Origin: Micromonospora musae
GTDB taxonomy: Bacteria; Actinomycetota; Actinomycetes; Mycobacteriales; Micromonosporaceae
NCBI RefSeq assembly: GCF_003626635.1
Contig: NZ_RAZT01000005.1
Coordinates: forward strand, 371,904 to 435,903
Reading direction: 5' to 3'
DNA: 64,000 nucleotides
Shown here: positions 45,991 to 53,186 of the stretch, piece after piece
How the letters are laid out: each line of letters starts with the position of its first letter
Position numbering within the stretch: the first letter of the stretch is position 1
The notes under the pieces: generated by a model
What the model was told of the DNA's origin: nothing
The model's input: the letters and a program-made list of their open reading frames with translations, nothing else
Databases searched by the model: none
Made by a program: the position numbers and the translations under genes

Positions 45991-46995
45991 GTGAGCGGAA
46001 CCATCGAGAACGCCCCGGCCGCGGCCACCGCTTCGGTGCGCCGCAGCCGGGACGTGCCCATGCTGGTCGAGCGGGCCCGCGCGGGTGACCACCGCGCGGT
46101 GGCCCGCCTGATCACGCTGGTGGAGAACGGCGACGACCTGCTCCGGGAGGTCGCGGCGGCGCTCGCGCCGTACGCCGGCCAGGCCCAGGTGGTGGGGTTG
46201 ACCGGGTCGCCCGGCGTGGGCAAGTCCACCACCACCAACGAGCTGGTGCGGGCGCTGCGGGCGCGCGGACACCGGGTCGGCGTACTGGCGGTCGACCCGT
46301 CCAGCCCGTTCACCGGCGGGGCGATCCTGGGCGACCGGGTCCGAATGCAGGACCACGCCACCGATCCCGGCGTCTACATCCGCTCGATGTCCAGCCGGGG
46401 TCACCTCGGCGGGCTGGCGGCGGCCACCCCGCAGGCGGTGCGGGTGCTGGAGGGCGCCGGCTGCGACGTGGTGCTGGTGGAGACGGTCGGTGTCGGGCAG
46501 GCCGAGGTGGAGGTCGCCTCGCTCGCCGACAGCACACTGGTGCTGCTCGCCCCCGGGATGGGGGACGCGATCCAGGCCGTGAAGGCGGGCATCCTGGAGA
46601 TCGCCGACGTCTTCGTGGTGAACAAGGCCGACCGGGACGGCGCCGACGCGACGTACCGCGACATCCAGGGCATGATCGCCCTCGGCGAGCGAGCCGCGGG
46701 ACAGTGGCGACCGGTGGTGACCCGCGCGGTCGCCGCGCGGGGCGAGGGGATCGACGACATCGCCGCCGCGATCGACAAGCACCGGGACTGGCTGGTCGAG
46801 CACGGCGAGCTGCGCCGCCGGCAGGAGGCGCGGGCCGCCGCCGAGGTCGAGGCGATCGCGCTCGGTGTGCTCCGCGCCCGGATCGGCTCGCTGCGCGACG
46901 GTACGGAGCTGCCGTCGCTCGCGGCGAAGGTGGCCGAGGGGGCGATCGACCCGTACACGGCCGCCGACGAGCTGCTGGCGCAGCTCGGGGCCTGA
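45991..46995 (+). CDS. meaB: MeaB-type G3E GTPase, acyl-CoA mutase chaperone
   Basis: Protects adenosylcobalamin mutases and gates cofactor loading. 334 residues: Walker A GSPGVGKST (72-80), AVDPSSPFTGGAILGDRVRM, Walker B VLVETVGVGQAEVEVA and the base-recognition NKADRDG. The C-terminal helical arm ends the protein. GTG start. Follows the thiolase gene and is near icmA (48.3 kb); ecm at 24.4 kb is a further likely client. Confidence 0.93.
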   Translation: MSGTIENAPAAATASVRRSRDVPMLVERARAGDHRAVARLITLVENGDDLLREVAAALAPYAGQAQVVGLTGSPGVGKSTTTNELVRALRARGHRVGVLAVDPSSPFTGGAILGDRVRMQDHATDPGVYIRSMSSRGHLGGLAAATPQAVRVLEGAGCDVVLVETVGVGQAEVEVASLADSTLVLLAPGMGDAIQAVKAGILEIADVFVVNKADRDGADATYRDIQGMIALGERAAGQWRPVVTRAVAARGEGIDDIAAAIDKHRDWLVEHGELRRRQEARAAAEVEAIALGVLRARIGSLRDGTELPSLAAKVAEGAIDPYTAADELLAQLGA

Positions 46996-47070
46996 CCTCA
47001 GCCGCGGCGCCGGCCGTGTACCGGGCGACTCCGGGCCCGGCACGAGGTACTCAGGGCTGACGGCGCCCGC

Positions 47071-47113
47071 CGACGCGGGACCGGCGGCGATGACAGGCGC
47101 CGGTCCCGCGTCG
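47071..47113. terminator. Bidirectional terminator between meaB and the SapA-like gene
   Basis: CGACGCGGGACCGGCG and CGCCGGTCCCGCGTCG form a perfect 16-bp stem around an 11-nt loop, between two convergent genes. No T run on either side. Confidence 0.7.
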
Positions 47114-47132
47114 ACGGGTCGCTACGGCCGGT

Positions 47133-47534
47133 CTAGCCGCAGTGGTCCCACTTGCTGGTCCACGAGGTGCCGCGGCTGAGCCCGCCGAACTTGACGCACT
47201 GTCCACCGGCCTGACCCCGCACCGGCCCGGCGTAGTACAGGTAGGGATCCTCGTCGAAGCCGCCCCGGCCGTCCTCGATGTGCAGGTAGGCGCCGACCTT
47301 GGTCGCCGTGCCCCGATCCGCGGTCTTGACGGTGACCACGCAGTTCCAGCCGCCGCTGGACTTGTAGAGCAGGTAGACGGTGGCGCCGGGCAGCCCGTGA
47401 CTGTCGATGACGTAGTACCCGGAGCCGCAGAGGGCGCTGGGCGACTCGGCCGCCTGGGCCGGCACGGCCGTGCCGAGCAGCGCACCGAGCGACAGGGCGA
47501 CAGTCGTGGCGAGACTCAACAACCTCTTGCGCAT
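47133..47534 (-). CDS. Secreted SapA-like (spore-associated) protein
   Basis: 133 residues with a clear signal peptide (MRKRLLSLATTVALSL..., cleavage near AQA at 28). The mature part has four Cys (CGSGYYVI, WNCVVTVKT, QCVKFGG, DHCG), probably two disulfides, and the VYLLYK and YLYYAGPV segments. This pattern resembles spore-associated protein A of S. coelicolor. Start ATG 47534 with GTGAGG upstream; longer frames lack a signal peptide. Probably exported and associated with the cell surface or spores. Confidence 0.75.
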   Translation of the reverse strand: MRKRLLSLATTVALSLGALLGTAVPAQAAESPSALCGSGYYVIDSHGLPGATVYLLYKSSGGWNCVVTVKTADRGTATKVGAYLHIEDGRGGFDEDPYLYYAGPVRGQAGGQCVKFGGLSRGTSWTSKWDHCG

Positions 47535-47657
47535 CAAACAGACCTCACTCGTGCAGCGGAGTGGCCGTCCATCTCGGACGCTCGGGACGGCAGCGTAGTG
47601 GCTCGATGTCCACAGTTGTGCGCGGGACTCCACAGGTACGTTCGGCCGGTCGTGGCC

Positions 47658-47708
47658 CGCCGCCTGGGCCTCTGCTCGCTCGGGCGAGCCTGACGAAACA
47701 GACCCTAG
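47658..47708. repeat. Half copy of the 155-nt palindromic element
   Basis: Matches the right half of the 28.8-kb element: CGCCGCCTGGG, then GCTCGCTCGGGCGAGCC, and the end GAAACAGACCCTAG. It lies in the divergent gap between the SapA-like and Asp23 genes. The left arm is absent. Confidence 0.65.
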
Positions 47709-47803
47709 TAGGCTCGCAGCGCACGGCCGGGAGCGAGGCTCCCGCGGAGCGGGCCGCCGAGCCGGTCGGTCCACAATGCGTCGGGACCAGGGGAGATGTG
47801 ATC

Positions 47804-48220
47804 ATGACGGACGCGGTGGAGAACGCCGGTGGAGTGCAGCCCGATGCGGGCGCGGCCCGAGGCGGCACGTCGGTCTCCGACGAGGTCGTGGAGAAGATCG
47901 CGGCGGCCGCCGCTCGTTCGGTGACCGGAGTCGCCGATCTCGGCGGCGACGTGGCCCGGTTCTTCAACAGCGTCCTGGACAAGGTCGGCATGGACGAGGT
48001 GGGCGACGCCCGCCGGGGCGTCTCCGCCGACGTGAAGGGCACCTCGGCGGTCATCAACGTGGTCCTGGTGATCGACGCCGGGCAGGTCGTGGCCGACGTG
48101 ACCGAGGCGGTGCGGGCCGCAGTGATCGAAGCGGTGGAGAAGTACGGCCTGACGGTCACCCAGGTCAACGTCACGGTGGACGACATCGAGCTCAACCAGC
48201 CGGGAGCGGCCGGCGCCTGA
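47804..48220 (+). CDS. Asp23/Gls24 family envelope-stress protein
   Basis: 138 residues of the Asp23 (DUF322) family: TSVSDEVVEKIAAAAARSVTGVADLG, then DVKGTSAVINVVLVIDAGQVVADVTEAVRAAV with KYGLTVTQVNVTVDDI. Relatives localise near the membrane in Gram-positives and respond to alkaline or envelope stress. ATG 47804 has GGGGAGA upstream; GTG 47798 is also in frame. It lies just before icmA but the operator between them suggests separate transcription. Confidence 0.86.
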   Translation: MTDAVENAGGVQPDAGAARGGTSVSDEVVEKIAAAAARSVTGVADLGGDVARFFNSVLDKVGMDEVGDARRGVSADVKGTSAVINVVLVIDAGQVVADVTEAVRAAVIEAVEKYGLTVTQVNVTVDDIELNQPGAAGA

Positions 48221-48276
48221 GGCACCGGGGCCCGGCGGCCGCGTTGGCCGCCGGGTTACCCGCTGGTTCGGGGCGA

Positions 48277-48292
48277 CTTAGCGATCGTTCAG
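48277..48292. promoter_or_regulatory. Shared acyl-CoA-gene operator, site 6 (icmA)
   Basis: CTTAGCG-AT-CGTTCAG, the copy that defines the consensus. A TAGACT -10 candidate begins 10 bp later (48303-48308), the same spacing as at site 1, so the site covers the -35 region. Confidence 0.65.
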
Positions 48293-48344
48293 GCGTGACC
48301 TCTAGACTCGACGTGTAGGTCGAGGACCCGAGGAGGAGCCGCGG

Positions 48345-50033
48345 ATGAACGCCGACGAGATCGCTGCTGGCCGGGCGCGCTGGCAGGCCCGATACGACGC
48401 CGCGCGCAAGCGGGACGCGGACTTCACCACCCTCTCCGGCATGACCGTCGACCCGGTCTACGGGCCCCCGGAGGGGGTCGACCAGCCGGGCTTCGAGCGG
48501 ATCGGTTGGCCGGGGGAGTACCCGTACACCCGAGGGCTCCACCCGACCGGTTACCGGGGGCGGACCTGGACCATCCGGCAGTTCGCCGGCTTCGGCAACG
48601 CGCAGCAGACCAACGAGCGGTACAAGATGATCCTCGGCGCGGGCGGCGGCGGCCTCTCGGTCGCCTTCGACATGCCGACGCTGATGGGCCGCGACTCCGA
48701 CGACCCGCAGGCGCTGGGCGAGGTCGGGCACTGCGGCGTGGCTGTCGACACCGCCGCCGACATGGAGGTCCTCTTCGGCGACATCGACCTGGCCGGCGTC
48801 ACCACCTCGATGACCATCTCCGGCCCGGCCGTGCCGGTCTTCTGCATGTACCTGGTCGCCGCCGAGCGGCAGGGCGCCGACCTGTCCACGCTCGACGGCA
48901 CGCTGCAGACCGACATCTTCAAGGAGTACATCGCGCAGAAGGAGTGGCTCTTCGACCCGGAGCCGCACCTGCGCCTGATCGGCGACCTGATGGAGTACTG
49001 CGCCCGGGAGATCCCGCGCTACAAGCCGCTCTCGGTCTCCGGCTACCACATCCGCGAGGCCGGGTCGACCGCCGCGCAGGAGCTGGCGTACACGCTCGCC
49101 GACGGCTTCGGCTACGTCGAGCTCGGGCTCTCCCGGGGGCTGGACGTGAACGTCTTCGCCCCGGGGCTGAGCTTCTTCTTCGACTCGCACGTCGACTTCT
49201 TCGAGGAGATCGCCAAGTTCCGGGCCGCCCGGCGGATCTGGGCCCGCTGGATGCGCGACGTGTACGGCGCCACCAGCGAGAAGGCCCTCTGGCTCCGCTT
49301 CCACACCCAGACCGCCGGGGTGTCGCTGACCGCCCAGCAGCCGGTGAACAACGTGGTACGCACCGCTGTGGAGGCCCTCGCCGCGGTGCTCGGCGGCACG
49401 AACTCGCTGCACACCAACGCGCTGGACGAGACCCTCGCGCTCCCGACCGACGAGTCCGCCGAGATCGCCCTGCGTACCCAGCAGGTGTTGATGGAGGAGA
49501 CCGGGGTCACCAACGTGGCGGACCCGCTCGGCGGCTCCTGGTACGTCGAGGCGCTCACCGACAAGATCGAGGCCGAGGCGGAGGAGATCTTCGCCCGGAT
49601 CCGCCAGCTCGGCGGTGAGGGCCCGCACCAGATCGGCCCGATGACCTCCGGCATCCTGCGCGGCATCGAGGACGGCTGGTTCACCGGCCACATCGCCGAG
49701 TCCGCCTTCGTCTACCAGCAGGCGCTGGAGAAGGGCGACAAGAAGATCGTCGGGGTCAACTGCCACACCAGCACGGTCGCCAAGGACCTGGAGATCCTGC
49801 GCATCTCGCACGAGGTCGAGCTGGAGCAGCGCCGGGTGCTGGCCGAGCGGAAGGCCGGCCGGGACGACGCCGCGGTCAAGGCCGCAGTGAACCGGATGGT
49901 CGAGGTCAGCCGCACCGGGGAGAACATGATCCCGGCGATGCTCGACGCGGTCCGGGCCGAGGCGACGCTCGGCGAGATCTGCGACGCCCTGCGCGCCGAG
50001 TGGGGCACCTACCGCGAGCCCGCCCGCTTCTGA
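48345..50033 (+). CDS. icmA: Isobutyryl-CoA mutase large subunit (IcmA)
   Basis: Adenosylcobalamin-dependent interconversion of isobutyryl-CoA and n-butyryl-CoA. 562 residues, substrate barrel only; no DxHxxG domain, so a separate small B12-binding subunit (IcmB) is required and is not in the window. Substrate-pocket residues are Phe80 (TWTIRQFAGFG) and Gln198 (KEYIAQKEWLF), the pair known for IcmA, rather than Tyr/Arg of methylmalonyl-CoA mutase. The sequence closely follows streptomycete IcmA. Strong GAGGAGGAG ribosome site; upstream operator site 6. Confidence 0.9.
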   Translation: MNADEIAAGRARWQARYDAARKRDADFTTLSGMTVDPVYGPPEGVDQPGFERIGWPGEYPYTRGLHPTGYRGRTWTIRQFAGFGNAQQTNERYKMILGAGGGGLSVAFDMPTLMGRDSDDPQALGEVGHCGVAVDTAADMEVLFGDIDLAGVTTSMTISGPAVPVFCMYLVAAERQGADLSTLDGTLQTDIFKEYIAQKEWLFDPEPHLRLIGDLMEYCAREIPRYKPLSVSGYHIREAGSTAAQELAYTLADGFGYVELGLSRGLDVNVFAPGLSFFFDSHVDFFEEIAKFRAARRIWARWMRDVYGATSEKALWLRFHTQTAGVSLTAQQPVNNVVRTAVEALAAVLGGTNSLHTNALDETLALPTDESAEIALRTQQVLMEETGVTNVADPLGGSWYVEALTDKIEAEAEEIFARIRQLGGEGPHQIGPMTSGILRGIEDGWFTGHIAESAFVYQQALEKGDKKIVGVNCHTSTVAKDLEILRISHEVELEQRRVLAERKAGRDDAAVKAAVNRMVEVSRTGENMIPAMLDAVRAEATLGEICDALRAEWGTYREPARF

Positions 50034-50060
50034 CCCGTCCGGCGGACACGCCCGCACCCA

Positions 50061-50090
50061 CACCGCGCCGCGGCTACCCGCGGCGCGGTG
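50061..50090 (+). terminator. Terminator hairpin after icmA
   Basis: CACCGCGCCGCGG and CCGCGGCGCGGTG, a perfect 13-bp stem with a CTAC loop, 27 bases after the stop. No T run. Confidence 0.7.
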
Positions 50091-50191
50091 CGGTCTGTGC
50101 CCGTACGGGTGGGATGAGCAGGGTGAGAACTGCAACTGTCGCCGTCGCGGTTGATCTGAGTTCGGCGACGTCCGTGCCAAACTAGATAACC

Positions 50192-51097
50192 ATGAGCGAC
50201 CCACGGATCACCTCGTCGATCTTCACTCGCGGCGCGGTCGACCTCAGCGCCCTCCGCGCCCCCGCCCCCACCTCCGCGCCCGTCCAGGCGGGCCCGCCCG
50301 CCGGTGCCCCCGGTGGCGCCGTCGGCGGTGCCACCGTCATCGACGTCACGGAGGCGACATTCCAGTCCGAGGTGCTGGAGCGGTCGCTCACCACCCCCGT
50401 GGTGATCGACTTCTGGGCCGAGTGGTGTGAGCCGTGCAAGCAGCTCTCGCCGGTGCTCGAACGGCTGGCGGTCGAGGGCGGCGGCGCCTGGGTGCTCGCC
50501 AAGATCGACGTGGACGCCAACCCCCGCCTCGCCCAGATGTTCCGGGTGCAGGGCATCCCGATGGTCTACGCCGTGGTCGGCGGCCAACCGGTCGACGCCT
50601 TCTCCGGTGTGGTGCCGGAGGCGCAGCTCAAGCAGTGGATCCAGGCGGTTCTCAAGGCCGGCGGGGTAGCCCTCACCGAGCCGGCCGACCCGCGCCTCGA
50701 CGAGGCCGACGACGCCCTGATGACCGGTGACCTGGACGCCGCCGAGCACGCGTACCGCAAGATCCTCGCCGACTTCCCGGCCGACGCCGCGGCCGAGGCC
50801 GGCCTGGCCCAGGTGGGCCTGGCCCGTCGGGTCGGCGGCGCCGACCCGCAGGGCGCGCTCGCGGCGGCCGCGGCGAACCCCGACGACGTCGACGCGCAGC
50901 TGCTCGCCGCCGACATCGAGGTGATCAGCGGCCTCGCCGAGCAGGCCTACAAGCGCCTGGTGGACACGGTCCGCCGCACCGCCGGTGACGACCGGGAGAA
51001 GGTACGCCAGCACCTGATCGGCCTGTTCAGCATCGCCGGCCCGGACGACCCGGCGGTCGCCACCGCCCGGCGCGCCCTGGCCAGCGCTCTGTTCTGA
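50192..51097 (+). CDS. Thioredoxin-domain protein with C-terminal TPR region (YbbN/CnoX-like)
   Basis: 301 residues. After a 45-residue Ala/Pro-rich leader comes a thioredoxin domain with VVIDFWAEWCEPCKQLSP (Cys79, Cys82; CEPC instead of CGPC) and GIPMVYAVVGG (cis-Pro). The C-terminal half is helical TPR-like (ADDALMTGDLDAAEHAYRKIL). E. coli CnoX with this architecture is a chlorine-activated holdase that hands clients to chaperonins; whether the actinobacterial form reduces disulfides is unknown. Confidence 0.87.
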   Translation: MSDPRITSSIFTRGAVDLSALRAPAPTSAPVQAGPPAGAPGGAVGGATVIDVTEATFQSEVLERSLTTPVVIDFWAEWCEPCKQLSPVLERLAVEGGGAWVLAKIDVDANPRLAQMFRVQGIPMVYAVVGGQPVDAFSGVVPEAQLKQWIQAVLKAGGVALTEPADPRLDEADDALMTGDLDAAEHAYRKILADFPADAAAEAGLAQVGLARRVGGADPQGALAAAAANPDDVDAQLLAADIEVISGLAEQAYKRLVDTVRRTAGDDREKVRQHLIGLFSIAGPDDPAVATARRALASALF

Positions 51098-51181
51098 GCA
51101 GCGGAACGGTTCCGAGTACGTAGCAGAGCAGTGCGGGCCGGCAGACCGGCCGGCCCGCCCGACCTCCGAGGACGGGAGCCC

Positions 51182-52672
51182 ATGATGCGCCGGATCGCCG
51201 TCCTCGACGCGCCGACAAACCTCGGCCTACGCCCGCCGACGCCCAGCTCGGTCCCGGGCTGCGCCAAGGCGCCCGGTGCACTGCGCGATCAGGGCCTGCT
51301 GGCCCGGCTACGGGCGCGGGACGCCGGTCACCTCACCCCACCCCGCTACGACCCGGGCGACTGGCGTCCCGGCGACGGCGTCTGCCACGCCCGGGAGATC
51401 TCCGCGTACTCGGTGGCGCTCGCCGACCGGATCGGCGCGATCATCGACCGCAGCGAGTTCCCGCTGGTGCTGGGCGGTGACTGCTCGGTGCTGCTCGGCT
51501 CCGCGCTGGCCATGCACCGTCTCGGTGAGGCGGTCGGCGGGCGGATCGGGCTGATCTTCGTCGACGGCCACTCGGACTTCCGGCACCCCGGCAACGCCTC
51601 GTACGTCGGCGCGGCGGCCGGCGAGGACCTCGCCCTGGTCACCGGCCGTGGACAGGCCGACCTGGCGGCGATCGAGGGGCGCCGGCCCTACTTCCGCGAC
51701 ATCGACGTGGTGGTGCTGGGCATCCGTGCGCAGGACGAGTACCGCCTCGACCTCCAGGCCGCAGGCATCCTGACCCGCCCCGTGCCGGCGCTGCGCGCCG
51801 AGGGCGCGGCGCGGACCGCCCAGTGGGCGCACGAGCAGCTCGCCGAGTGCGCCGGCTACTGGGTGCACATCGACGTGGACGTCCTCGACCCGGCGGTCAT
51901 GCCGGCGGTCGACGCGCCCGACCCCGGCGGCATCGCCTTCGCGGAGCTGGAGATCCTGCTCGCCGGGCTGGTGGACACCCCGCACTGCCTGGGCGTGGAG
52001 CTGACCGTCTTCGACCCCGACTACGACCCCGACGGTGCGTACGCCGCCGAGATCGTGAACACGGTGGTGGCCGGGTTGACCCCGGTGACCTCCCCGGGGG
52101 CCGTACCGCCCCGGCTGCTGCCGGGCCCGCCGGACACCCCGGCACCCGCCCCGCGCCGCGGCACCCGGCGGCCGTCCGTCTCCGCGACGGCGTCCTCGGC
52201 CACGACGGCTGCCCGCGGTCCCGTCCCGTCCGGTCTGGCCTCTCCGGGCGCCCTGCCTCCCGCCGTCGCGGTCCGAGGTTCGGCGGAGGAGCCCGCCGGC
52301 CCGCTCGGCCCGGATTCGCTGGGCTCGGGTTCGCTGGGCCCGGATTCGCTGGGCTCGGGTTCGCTGGGCTCGGGTTCGCTGGGCTCGGGTTCGCTCGGGC
52401 CGGGTTCGCTCGGCCCGGGGCTCGTCGCGCCGCCCGCCTCGGCCGGGCTGCTCACCTCGTCCGCGCCGGAGCCGACCGGGCCGCCCACCTCGTCCGGGCC
52501 GCAACCCGGCGCATCGCCCGCCTCGGCCGGGTTCGAGCCGGTCGGGCCGCCTGCCTCGGCCGGGCCCGGGCGGCTCCGCCGGCCGGAGGTCACGGCCGAG
52601 CGGAACGGGGCGGAGGACGACCGTCCGGCACCGGCCGAGGAGAGGCCGCGCCCAGCTGCCGGCCTCGCCTGA
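51182..52672 (+). CDS. Arginase/agmatinase-family protein with repetitive C-terminal tail
   Basis: 496 residues. Residues 1-310 are a ureohydrolase fold with the binuclear metal motifs VLGGDCSVLLG, FVDGHSDF and HIDVDVLDP. The usual GGDHS ligand His is Cys here (GGDCS). The remaining ~190 residues are low-complexity: a block of five-residue repeats (SLGSG/SLGPG/SLGPD) and Ala/Pro-rich sequence, absent from standard arginases. ATG 51182 preceded by GACGGGAG; 51185 is an alternative. Substrate unknown; it may be arginine, agmatine, formiminoglutamate or another guanidine. Confidence 0.82.
   Translation: MMRRIAVLDAPTNLGLRPPTPSSVPGCAKAPGALRDQGLLARLRARDAGHLTPPRYDPGDWRPGDGVCHAREISAYSVALADRIGAIIDRSEFPLVLGGDCSVLLGSALAMHRLGEAVGGRIGLIFVDGHSDFRHPGNASYVGAAAGEDLALVTGRGQADLAAIEGRRPYFRDIDVVVLGIRAQDEYRLDLQAAGILTRPVPALRAEGAARTAQWAHEQLAECAGYWVHIDVDVLDPAVMPAVDAPDPGGIAFAELEILLAGLVDTPHCLGVELTVFDPDYDPDGAYAAEIVNTVVAGLTPVTSPGAVPPRLLPGPPDTPAPAPRRGTRRPSVSATASSATTAARGPVPSGLASPGALPPAVAVRGSAEEPAGPLGPDSLGSGSLGPDSLGSGSLGSGSLGSGSLGPGSLGPGLVAPPASAGLLTSSAPEPTGPPTSSGPQPGASPASAGFEPVGPPASAGPGRLRRPEVTAERNGAEDDRPAPAEERPRPAAGLA
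52304..52422 (+). repeat. 15-bp coding tandem repeat in the arginase-family gene
   Basis: Seven to eight copies of a 15-bp unit of the type GGGTTCGCTGGGCTC encoding GSLG(S/P) pentapeptides. In frame, so copy number can change without frameshift. Confidence 0.85.
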
Positions 52673-52685
52673 CCGAGCGACTGAC

Positions 52686-52762
52686 TGATCCACTCGGGTT
52701 CATTGAAGTCGGGCTGTCCGGCCCGGCCGGACACCCCGACTTCATGGATGTCGAGTCGATCA
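52686..52762. repeat. 78-nt palindromic intergenic repeat, copy 4
   Basis: TGATCCACTCGGGTTCATTG opens and TCATGGATGTCGAGTCGATCA closes; the centre TGTCCGGCCCGGCCGGACA is itself palindromic. Same family as 27399, 25 kb away. It lies 14 bases after the arginase-family stop and may also act as its terminator. Confidence 0.7.
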
Positions 52763-52763
52763 C

Positions 52764-53141
52764 GCCCTGGCCCCGGCCTGGTCACCGGCCCTGGCCCCGG
52801 CCTGGTCACCGGCCCTGGCCACCGGCCCAGGCCCTGGCCTGGTCACCGGCCCAGGCCCTGGCCTGGTCACCGGCCCAGGCCCTGGCCTGGTCACCGGCCC
52901 AGGCCCTGGCCTGGTCACCGGCCCAGGCCCTGGCCTGGTCACCGGCCCAGGCCCCGGCCCCGGCCCCGGCCTGGCCACCGGCCCCGGCCCCGGCCTGGCC
53001 ACCGGTCTCGGCCTGGCCACCGGCCCTGGCTCGGCCCGGGCCCTGGCCCCGGCTTGGCCCTGGCCCCGGCTTGGCCCAGGCCCCGGCTTGGCCCAGGCCC
53101 CGGCCTGACCCCGGTCCCGGTCCCGGACTGACCCGGCCACC
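52764..53141. repeat. GC-rich minisatellite with a 24-bp core repeat
   Basis: Five exact-period copies of GGTCACCGGCCCAGGCCCTG plus four bases begin at 52841, 52865, 52889, 52913 and 52937, and two more begin at 52780 and 52804. The rest, to about 53141, is related CCCCGGCC/GGCTTGGCC sequence. Both strands are open in several frames because 24 is a multiple of 3, but no start, ribosome site or domain supports a gene. It fills the gap between two convergent genes. Confidence 0.85.
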
Positions 53142-53186
53142 GGCCCCGGCCAACGGCCCGGCGGGCTCGGCGAGCCGGGTCGGTCG

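Noticed and set aside
47519..47540. Left arm of the palindromic element at 47.5 kb (CATCAAACAGACCTCAC)
   Set aside because: It is in the same rather than inverted orientation relative to the right arm at 47.7 kb and is the start region of the SapA-like gene; likely coincidence.
48345..50033. Methylmalonyl-CoA mutase subunit
   Set aside because: Phe80 and Gln198 replace the Tyr and Arg of methylmalonyl-CoA mutase and the length equals IcmA.
52760..53140. Open frames on both strands through the minisatellite (AGDQARAW-type repeats)
   Set aside because: They are open only because the period is 24 bp; no start with ribosome site and no codon bias.
52764..53141. CRISPR array
   Set aside because: Units are contiguous 24-mers without unique spacers, and no cas gene is in the window.
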